Positions 1 to 6,589 of a stretch of 64,000 nt of DNA are shown in pieces (position 1 is the first letter of the stretch; every line of letters starts with the position of its first letter). Origin of the DNA: an uncultured Prevotella sp. (GTDB lineage: Bacteria > Bacteroidota > Bacteroidia > Bacteroidales > Bacteroidaceae); the NCBI GenBank assembly GCA_905235835.1, contig CAJONQ010000006.1, positions 17,003 through 81,002 of the forward strand, given 5' to 3'. The notes under the pieces are model-generated. The model searched no databases, was not told the origin of the DNA, and saw nothing but the letters and a program-made list of their open reading frames with translations. A program made the translations under genes and the position numbers.

Positions 1-517
1 CATAGCGGGGTGGGGAGAAATGATCGTCACTCAGAGCGATGGGCTTTGTGGTGTCACCGTCAGGATAGAACGTGATAAACGGGGCTGGTTGCGGTGCAGG
101 CAGCAGGTCGCTCCAAGGGTCGAGGCATGGCTCGCTGAGGTTAATGGTCGCCAGTTTCGTTCCGTCTGTTGCGATGATATCGCAACCCACATAACGCAAA
201 GGCTTCCGCTTCACCTCTGGTGCCATGAGTAGCATGTCATCATTATCCGTCATCTTATCATCGGTCATCGTGGTAAACAGACGGATGATATGAGGCTCAT
301 AAGCACGGATAACCAGGTCATAACTCAGTTGCTCTGCATCAGTATCTGGTGCCATGTCCTCTTGGTTTTTCTGTCGCTGATAAGGAATCGTCACGACAAT
401 ATCTCCGTCTCGCTCCACGATCTTCGTAGGTGCATAGGCTTTCCATAAAGCTTCGTCCCTTTGCAGTGTCGGGTCGAAGTCCATGAAGTCAAAAAGATGG
501 TAGTTGGTTTGTTTCAT
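1..517 (-). CDS. Partial CDS, probable GH31-type glycoside hydrolase N-terminus
   Basis: Open on the minus strand from an ATG at 517 to the window edge, so only about 172 N-terminal residues are visible. It is absent from the ORF track because it has no stop here. The start overlaps the stop of the upstream beta-helix gene as ATGA, so both belong to one operon. No signal peptide is seen (start MKQTNYHLFDFMDFDPTL). The stretch LVIRAYEPHIIRLF resembles the beta-sandwich that precedes the catalytic barrel in GH31 alpha-xylosidases and alpha-glucosidases. The catalytic domain lies outside the window, so the family call rests on a weak N-terminal resemblance. GH31 would fit the alpha-linked 2-O-methyl-xylose of RG-II, but that is inference. 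Confidence 0.5.
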   Translation of the reverse strand, partial: MKQTNYHLFDFMDFDPTLQRDEALWKAYAPTKIVERDGDIVVTIPYQRQKNQEDMAPDTDAEQLSYDLVIRAYEPHIIRLFTTMTDDKMTDNDDMLLMAPEVKRKPLRYVGCDIIATDGTKLATINLSEPCLDPWSDLLPAPQPAPFITFYPDGDTTKPIALSDDHFSPPRY

Positions 518-2019
518 TGTTTGAATATAAGGTTAGGACCAGGATGGTTATCGCCTATCTCATCACGTCGGATGGGACGACCTTCGGTCTTATTGTTTTC
601 TATGGTAAACCCGTCAGTCCGTGCGTCGAGGTAGATGCAGAACCCACGGTAGTTGGTAGCGTATGGGGCAGGGAAAGGCTGTGCTATCTCATTGTCCCTG
701 ATACTGGAATGCGGTTGGTTGGACAGCGTGTAGATGCCCCCTGCGTCATAGAGTTGGTGGGCATAGTCACTTATCTTGTTTTTGATGATATGATTGTTCC
801 GCATACCAGTGTCAAGAGGTGTCCATCCCCAACCGATGCAGATACCGCTGTAATTGGTATGGGTGACCCAATTCTCGCTGATGGTGCAGTCTTGGACATA
901 CCCAAAACCAATGGCGACAGCCCCCCAGTCCTCTTCACTGCACCAGAAGAAGTTATTGCCATATACCTTGATATTCTTGCAACGTTCGGCAAGATGAGTA
1001 TAAGGACGGTGCACCTCCATCGGACTCTCCGCAAAAGAACCTGCCATGACAGCAGTGCCACCGATATGCTCAAATCCACACCCAGTAACGGTACAGTCAC
1101 TGACATGATCTACAAAGTCAAGGGCGGTGGCTGCGAGATGATGGAAAAGAATACCGTCGAAATGAACATGATGGGCATTCCTGACAGTGACGGCACTGAC
1201 AGGACGCTCCACCCAAGCCAGGTTCTCCAATCCGTCATCCCATGGCAATCCTGGGTTCTCTTTCAGTTTATAGGCGTCAAGAAGAGGAAAACCACCTTGC
1301 AGGGTGACATGTCCTTTATGCAAAGGGCGGTTCCAGCAGGTATTCTCTATAGTGAGATCTTTAAAATTGACGTAGTCCGCACCGTCAACAATCACTAATT
1401 GCTCAATACCGTCACGCTGTTCTGTCGTTCGCAATAGGAAACTGCTATTGCCTCGCTCACCTCCAATGACAGGTTGTGGCCATGGATGCTCAAATTCCAG
1501 GCGGCTCTCTGGCTCCATGAAGGAGACGATGGTCTTGTCGCCTTTCACTTGCATGTCCTTGACACGAAGGATGGCGATTGCCCAGCGCTGGTGAACCACC
1601 ATTTCAAGATTCTTTGTTTCCAAAACCTCTTTCGGAGGAGTCGGGATGGTGATCGTCCTACCTGTCGTGTTGAAGTCGATCATGCGCTCCATCCCTTCTT
1701 TGGGGAAAAGCTGGATGTGTTGCTGTTTAATATCCCCACAGATGATAGTATGGGTATACTCCTCACCACGAATCAGGAGTGGTGAGTCTTCCGTACCACT
1801 ATCCTCAGGGCGTAGGAACAAAGGCTCGTTCATGTAGTATCGTCCTTTCTTTAAGGTAATCGTGATACCTCCTTGGCATTGCGGATTATTGGTACGTCGC
1901 CATTCACGTGCTTTCCGTAAAGCCTCGTGCAGACTTTCACCAGGGTTTACGACAATCTCACCTGCATGGGATAGATGGGCGACTAATATCAGAAGTATAG
2001 CGGTTAGCAAATGTTTCAT
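514..2019 (-). CDS. Secreted right-handed beta-helix protein, GH141-like
   Basis: 501 residues with a signal peptide (MKHLLTAILLILVAHLSHA). The body is a right-handed parallel beta-helix of the pectate-lyase-like type, starting with an ESLHEALRKAREW segment and continuing with LRPEDSGTEDSP. It is a clear paralogue of the 575-residue protein at 36050-37777: both share KGHV.LQ, the EEDWG/NEDWG motif, IGWGW/LGWGW and a GGIYTL/AGIYSL element. The family resembles GH141, founded by a B. thetaiotaomicron RG-II alpha-L-fucosidase. Its substrate here is unknown. Its stop overlaps the start of the GH31-like gene. Upstream lies a 93-nt region shared with the divergent methyltransferase gene, so transcription probably restarts here. 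Confidence 0.7.
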   Translation of the reverse strand: MKHLLTAILLILVAHLSHAGEIVVNPGESLHEALRKAREWRRTNNPQCQGGITITLKKGRYYMNEPLFLRPEDSGTEDSPLLIRGEEYTHTIICGDIKQQHIQLFPKEGMERMIDFNTTGRTITIPTPPKEVLETKNLEMVVHQRWAIAILRVKDMQVKGDKTIVSFMEPESRLEFEHPWPQPVIGGERGNSSFLLRTTEQRDGIEQLVIVDGADYVNFKDLTIENTCWNRPLHKGHVTLQGGFPLLDAYKLKENPGLPWDDGLENLAWVERPVSAVTVRNAHHVHFDGILFHHLAATALDFVDHVSDCTVTGCGFEHIGGTAVMAGSFAESPMEVHRPYTHLAERCKNIKVYGNNFFWCSEEDWGAVAIGFGYVQDCTISENWVTHTNYSGICIGWGWTPLDTGMRNNHIIKNKISDYAHQLYDAGGIYTLSNQPHSSIRDNEIAQPFPAPYATNYRGFCIYLDARTDGFTIENNKTEGRPIRRDEIGDNHPGPNLIFKQ

Positions 2020-2052
2020 ATTCTAAAGACGTGAAAAACCCTGAAATGTCAC

Positions 2053-2066
2053 CACTATGGATAGTG
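2053..2066. promoter_or_regulatory. Inverted repeat in divergent intergenic region
   Basis: The sequence CACTATGGATAGTG is a perfect 6+6 inverted repeat. It is centred in the 93-nt gap between the minus-strand beta-helix gene and the plus-strand methyltransferase gene. A shared operator is plausible. No clear TAnnTTTG promoter element was found in this gap on either strand. Confidence 0.3.
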
Positions 2067-2112
2067 ACAAAATGCATGTTTTTTCGTCTTTAATTAAAAT
2101 AAGGAGAAGCAG

Positions 2113-3120
2113 ATGAAGCAGAATATGAGACAATGGGTGGCTGATGTCATCCAACGGAAAGAGGTCACAGCATTGCCTGTGATGACCCATCCTGGTATCG
2201 AGATGAATGGTAATACCGTGCGACAGGCTGTTAGCAACGGACGTGTCCATTATGAGGCTGTACAGACATTGACGAAACGTTATCCTACTGTCGCCGCTGC
2301 TACTATCATGGATTTGACGACTGAGGCAGAGGCTTTTGGTGCGGAGATAGCCTTCAGCGACATCGCTGTACCGGCGGTTGTAGGTCATAGTCTGTCCAAT
2401 GCGGAGGATATCAATAAGTTGGAGATACCTTCTCTCTCCCAAGGACGTATCCCTGCCTATCTGAAGGCAAACCTTCTTGCGGCACGTGCCATTACGGATC
2501 GTCCTGTCTTTGCCGGATGTATAGGACCATATTCGTTAGCTGGTCGTCTTTATGACATGTCTGAGTTGATGATGCTGATTTATGAGAACCCTGATGCCGC
2601 ACATCAACTTCTGAGTAAATGTACGATGTTTATCAAGAAATATTGTCAGGCATTGAAACAGACAGGGGTAGGGGGCGTGATGATGGCGGAGCCTGCCGCT
2701 GGATTATTGTCAGATGAGGACTGCAAGATTTTCTCTTCTGAGTATGTCCGTTATATTGTCGATCAGGTGCAGTCTGATGATTTCTTGGTGATTCTTCATA
2801 ACTGTGGTAATACGGGGCATTGTACAAAGGCGATGGTAAGCACAGGTGCTGCTGCTTATCATTTTGGTAATAAGTGCCTGATGGAAGAGGTCATCCGTGA
2901 TGTGCCGCCTACGGCACTTGCCATGGGTAATATTGATCCTGTCTCTGTCTTTAAGGACGGTACTCCAGAACTGATGCGCAAGAAAGTGATTGACTTATTG
3001 GAGAAGATGAGGGATTACCCTAACTTTGTACTTTCCAGTGGATGTGATACTCCTCCGCATACGCCACAAGCTAACGTAGATGCCTTCTTTGAGGCATTGG
3101 ATGAGTTTAACAAACAATGA
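2113..3120 (+). CDS. URO-D superfamily methyltransferase, MtaA/MtbA-like
   Basis: 335 residues, no signal peptide, hence cytoplasmic. A strong Shine-Dalgarno (AAGGAG) lies 7 nt before the ATG, unusual in Bacteroidetes. The fold is the uroporphyrinogen-decarboxylase barrel in its methylcobamide:thiol methyltransferase branch. The zinc motif of MtaA/MtbA is present: HNC at about residue 230 (in ILHNCGN) and a C-terminal Cys in LSSGCDTPPHTP. Family members move a methyl group between a corrinoid protein and a zinc-bound thiol. Coenzyme M is not expected in this organism, so the acceptor or donor is open. The next gene starts inside its stop codon region (4-nt overlap), and both converge on the corrinoid fusion gene. 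Confidence 0.75.
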   Translation: MKQNMRQWVADVIQRKEVTALPVMTHPGIEMNGNTVRQAVSNGRVHYEAVQTLTKRYPTVAAATIMDLTTEAEAFGAEIAFSDIAVPAVVGHSLSNAEDINKLEIPSLSQGRIPAYLKANLLAARAITDRPVFAGCIGPYSLAGRLYDMSELMMLIYENPDAAHQLLSKCTMFIKKYCQALKQTGVGGVMMAEPAAGLLSDEDCKIFSSEYVRYIVDQVQSDDFLVILHNCGNTGHCTKAMVSTGAAAYHFGNKCLMEEVIRDVPPTALAMGNIDPVSVFKDGTPELMRKKVIDLLEKMRDYPNFVLSSGCDTPPHTPQANVDAFFEALDEFNKQ

Positions 3121-3770
3121 CGGAGAAGACACTGACTTACGACCAGTTGGCAATAACCCTTGCTGATGTCTATGAGCAGATGGGGTACCATGGTGTGTCA
3201 CCTGATGAGGCAACACAACGGGAGACAAACCTTATTATCGAGGAGGTTCGTCGGTGGTTACGTCCGCAATTCTGCTATCAGGTCGTCAAACAGCAGCCTG
3301 CCTTCGACATGGGTAAGATTATCCTGCGCCAACTGCGAGGCTCTGCGGCTTATGCTCTTTTTGTATGTACAAGTGGTACGGAGTATGAGGCATATCAGCA
3401 GCGACTCAAAGAACAAGGTGATATGGTACGTGTCTATATCGCTGATGCGCTCGGCTCTGTCATTGCAGAGCATTGTGCCGACCAGATGGAGGTTACGCTG
3501 CAAGAGAATATAGACAAATTGGGTTGGCGACATACCAACCGTTTCTCCCCCGGCTATTGTGGGTGGCATGTCTCCCAACAGCAATTACTCTTTCCTTTGT
3601 TTGAAGGACATACTTGTGGAGTCAGACTTACAGACTCTTCCCTGATGGTACCAATCAAGAGTGTCAGTGGTATCATCGGACTAGGTCCACAGGTCAAGTA
3701 CATGGACTATACCTGTGGACTCTGTGATTTCCAACAGTGTTACAAGCGGAAGTTAAAGCTTCCCCAATAA
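3117..3770 (+). CDS. Stand-alone MetH-activation-domain-like protein with Cys cluster
   Basis: 217 residues, cytoplasmic, translationally coupled to the preceding methyltransferase by an ATGA overlap. The C-terminal half has the AdoMet-binding signature of the cobalamin-dependent methionine synthase activation domain: RFSPGYCGW near residue 143, then a PIKSVSGIIGLGP segment. The last 20 residues hold CGLCDFQQC (CxxCxxxxC), which could bind a metal or iron-sulfur cluster. In MetH this domain helps reduce inactive cob(II)alamin and remethylate it with AdoMet. The neighbouring 943-residue corrinoid fusion lacks an activation domain, so this protein is its likely reactivation partner. The final 18 nt overlap the 3' end of that convergent gene. 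Confidence 0.75.
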   Translation: MTEKTLTYDQLAITLADVYEQMGYHGVSPDEATQRETNLIIEEVRRWLRPQFCYQVVKQQPAFDMGKIILRQLRGSAAYALFVCTSGTEYEAYQQRLKEQGDMVRVYIADALGSVIAEHCADQMEVTLQENIDKLGWRHTNRFSPGYCGWHVSQQQLLFPLFEGHTCGVRLTDSSLMVPIKSVSGIIGLGPQVKYMDYTCGLCDFQQCYKRKLKLPQ

Positions 3771-6584
3771 CTGCTTTGCCACAGTGACTGCGGAGTTGGC
3801 ATTATCACTGTAACCATCAGCACCTATCTCATCAGCAAAACCCTGAGTGACGGGGGCTCCGCCTACCATGACTTTCACTTGGTTGCGGATGCCTGCTGCC
3901 TCTAAGGCATCGATGACCTCCTTCATATAGCCCATCGTTGTGGTGAGCAAAGCACTCATACACAGGATATCTGGTTGATTCTCCTTGACAGCTTGGATGA
4001 AGGTGTCGGCAGAAACATCAATACCAATATTGACCACCTCGAAGCCACAGCCTTCCAACATAGAGGCTACCAGGTTCTTGCCAATGTCGTGCAGGTCGCC
4101 TTTAACAGTACCGATGACCACCTTGCCTAATGAGGTACTTGCAGTACCAGCCATCATCGGTTTCAAAATTTCCAAGGCTGCCTTCATCGCCCGTCCTGCC
4201 ATCAGCAACTGGGGAACAAACGCCTTTCCGTCCTGGAAACGCCTACCTACCTCACTCATAGCACGAATCATCTGACCGTTAATGAGGTCTTGTGGGGCTA
4301 TATTCTGGTCAATAGCCTCTCGTGTCGCAGTGGCGGCATCATTGCTCTTACCTTCGAGGATGGCGTTATAAAGGCGTTCTTCTGGGGAGGGGACAACTTC
4401 ACTAGGGGAACTAGTATGACTAGAAGAACTAGGAATACTAGATATACTAGAAGAACTAGGAATACTAGTTAATCCAGCACCTTCCCCTGGAATCAACGGA
4501 GAAAGGTATAATCCCTTAACTGGCTCTACGGCTTGTGCCATCAGACGGATATGGGCATCCGTCGTACCACAGCAGCCACCGATGATATTCAGACAGTGAT
4601 GCTCTAATAATTGCCATACATCAGCAAGCAGCTTCTCTGGTGTCTTGATATATTGCCCTTTCGCATCAGGCATGCCGGCATTGGGGTAGAGACTTACTTT
4701 CGTACCATATTGGGCAAGCTGGCAAACCAGTGGTGTCATCTTCTGTACGTCAGAGAGACAGTTGATACCGATAGAGAAGGGCTTGATGGTGAGTCCTTCC
4801 AAGAATTCGGGAATGCTCTGTCCCATCATATTATGTCCGTCAGGGGTAGAGACAGAGAAACTTAGCATAATAGGAAGATGAGGAGCAATATGCTGGGCTG
4901 CCTCAATAGCGATACGGGCATTCTCCACATCGAAGATGGTCTCTATGAGTAAGGCATCGACACCCCCTTCGGCAAGTGCTTTCATCTGTTCCTCATAGGC
5001 TTCGCTCAACACTTCCTTGGACAGGGGGACCCCAGAGGTGGCAACGGATGTGGTACGACTGGTCGGACCAATACTACCCACCACATATCGCGGTTTCTCT
5101 GGTGATGAATACTCCTCAGCAACCTCACGTGCTATTTGGGCAGCGGCAAGATTCATCTCACGGCAGTAGTCCTGCATACCGAAGTCACCCATGGAGATAC
5201 GTTGTGCGTTGAACGTATTGGTCTCGATGATGTCGGCTCCTGCCTCTAAGTATTTGCGATGAATATCCCGGACGATGAACGGACAGGTCAGTGACAGCAC
5301 GTCATTACAGCCTTTCAGGTCGTAATCATGATGGGCAAAACGTGCTCCGCGGAAATCCTCCTCACGTAATTGGTATTGTTGTATCATCGTACCCATGGCA
5401 CCATCGAGTACAAGGATACGGTCTGTGGGGAACTCAGCCTTGGACTGCTTAACGGGTTCTTCAGGTGACTCAACGAGACGGATAATCTCCCTTACCTCGT
5501 CATCCACCTCATCGTGGCTCTGGTATTCCTCAATGATACGCATCGCCTGTTCCACTTCTCGTTCGTTATGGAAATCCATCTCCAGATGGACACCGTCACC
5601 TCCGATATTGTCAAGCAGTGGACGTAACTCATCAAGGGTTACCCAGCATGCCATGATACTCTTGCCATGTGCAAGGATCTTCTTGTAGAGGTCATACCAT
5701 TTCGGACTACCTCCTTGTGGCTCACCAACACCAGGTGTCCATTGGATAGCATTCAGTTCCTTGATTTCCAGTAGGGCATCCAGATGGTGCATGGCTCCCA
5801 CGCCGTCCAAATGATAGAGGGTGTAGTCAATTTTCTGGCATTGCTCACGGATAAACGGCTGTACGAAGCGGCGATAATCGTCAACACTAATCATCGTGGA
5901 GATATCGCTTTGCAGTTTCGACATCTTGCCCGGAGCCCATGAGGAGAAATAGCAGAATGCCATCTCGTCGCCCTCACGGATAATATCGTAGAGCTCATCG
6001 AATACCAGGAAATAGATATCGTTAATCTGTTGCATCTGGTGTTCCAGCACCTCAGGTTGCATCACCGTGTCAAGGAGAACCTTATCAGTACCTTTGATGG
6101 CAGCGAGAACATCGAGTCCCTCCATCAGGTCAGGCATACCCACATAGTAATGTCCTTGTGCCTTCTGCTTACATGCCTTCAGTAATTCTTTATGCAGCAG
6201 GTAGTTCGGATGGTTGGGGTTGAAGACGATATCGTCTTTGTAGTTAGGGTCAGGATGAATCCAGATAGTATCCTCACCGCCCTCGAACACACCACCAAGG
6301 ATAGCGGCAAGCGAGCCAGGACCTAATTGGGTGTTGGCGACGGGTAACATGTCAGCCATCAGACTGGAATGTGCCACATACCAGTCCAGATACTCCGCAC
6401 GCCACTGGGGGTCAAACCATTTCTGGTTTAAGTCACGGGGTGCTGGTGGCATTGGAATATCCGCATGTGGCTTTACTCCCTCTTGGAAGTGCTCCCACAT
6501 ATTCAGGATAATCCCTTTGTGGTTCCACCAGTTGATGTATCGTTTCTTTGTTTCTTCTAGATTCGGTTTCCAAGTATTCATCAT
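3753..6584 (-). CDS. Fusion: URO-D-like methyltransferase, homocysteine S-methyltransferase, corrinoid domain
   Basis: 943 residues, no signal peptide. Residues 1 to about 350 form a URO-D superfamily barrel containing YHLDGVGAMHHLD and lacking the MtaA-type HxC zinc motif. Residues about 385-690 are a MetH/BHMT-type homocysteine S-methyltransferase: LDGAMGTMIQ, INCLSD and GGCCGT supply the three zinc cysteines. After a Ser-rich linker (about 704-728) come the MetH-type helical cap and cobalamin Rossmann domain, with the cobalt-ligand motif GDLHDIGKN near 828. The folate-binding and activation domains of canonical MetH are absent. The expected reaction is methyl transfer from an unknown donor, through a corrinoid, to homocysteine. 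The start is 5 nt after the DUF5703-GH78 gene, so it is part of the hydrolase operon. CmuA is a known URO-D-like/corrinoid fusion precedent. Confidence 0.85.
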   Translation of the reverse strand: MMNTWKPNLEETKKRYINWWNHKGIILNMWEHFQEGVKPHADIPMPPAPRDLNQKWFDPQWRAEYLDWYVAHSSLMADMLPVANTQLGPGSLAAILGGVFEGGEDTIWIHPDPNYKDDIVFNPNHPNYLLHKELLKACKQKAQGHYYVGMPDLMEGLDVLAAIKGTDKVLLDTVMQPEVLEHQMQQINDIYFLVFDELYDIIREGDEMAFCYFSSWAPGKMSKLQSDISTMISVDDYRRFVQPFIREQCQKIDYTLYHLDGVGAMHHLDALLEIKELNAIQWTPGVGEPQGGSPKWYDLYKKILAHGKSIMACWVTLDELRPLLDNIGGDGVHLEMDFHNEREVEQAMRIIEEYQSHDEVDDEVREIIRLVESPEEPVKQSKAEFPTDRILVLDGAMGTMIQQYQLREEDFRGARFAHHDYDLKGCNDVLSLTCPFIVRDIHRKYLEAGADIIETNTFNAQRISMGDFGMQDYCREMNLAAAQIAREVAEEYSSPEKPRYVVGSIGPTSRTTSVATSGVPLSKEVLSEAYEEQMKALAEGGVDALLIETIFDVENARIAIEAAQHIAPHLPIMLSFSVSTPDGHNMMGQSIPEFLEGLTIKPFSIGINCLSDVQKMTPLVCQLAQYGTKVSLYPNAGMPDAKGQYIKTPEKLLADVWQLLEHHCLNIIGGCCGTTDAHIRLMAQAVEPVKGLYLSPLIPGEGAGLTSIPSSSSISSIPSSSSHTSSPSEVVPSPEERLYNAILEGKSNDAATATREAIDQNIAPQDLINGQMIRAMSEVGRRFQDGKAFVPQLLMAGRAMKAALEILKPMMAGTASTSLGKVVIGTVKGDLHDIGKNLVASMLEGCGFEVVNIGIDVSADTFIQAVKENQPDILCMSALLTTTMGYMKEVIDALEAAGIRNQVKVMVGGAPVTQGFADEIGADGYSDNANSAVTVAKQLLGKL
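4401..4472. repeat. Eight tandem 9-bp ACTAGNNNN units encoding an interdomain linker
   Basis: Units start at 4401, 4410, 4419, 4428, 4437, 4446, 4455 and 4464. Each begins ACTAG followed by four variable bases, and one three-unit block repeats exactly (4419-4441 and 4446-4468). Read on the coding (minus) strand each unit is NNNNCTAGT, giving tripeptides ending in Ser (IPS, SSS, ISS, HTS, SPS). The array joins the homocysteine methyltransferase and corrinoid domains. Confidence 0.9.
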
Positions 6585-6589
6585 ATATA

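Noticed and set aside
517-1398. 293-residue plus-strand ORF
   Set aside because: It is the reverse shadow of the GH141-like gene, which has a signal peptide, recognisable motifs and operon overlaps. The plus-strand translation has no family features.
3753-6584. Ordinary cobalamin-dependent methionine synthase (metH)
   Set aside because: The folate-binding and activation domains are missing and the N-terminus is a URO-D-like barrel, so the methyl donor is not expected to be methyl-tetrahydrofolate.
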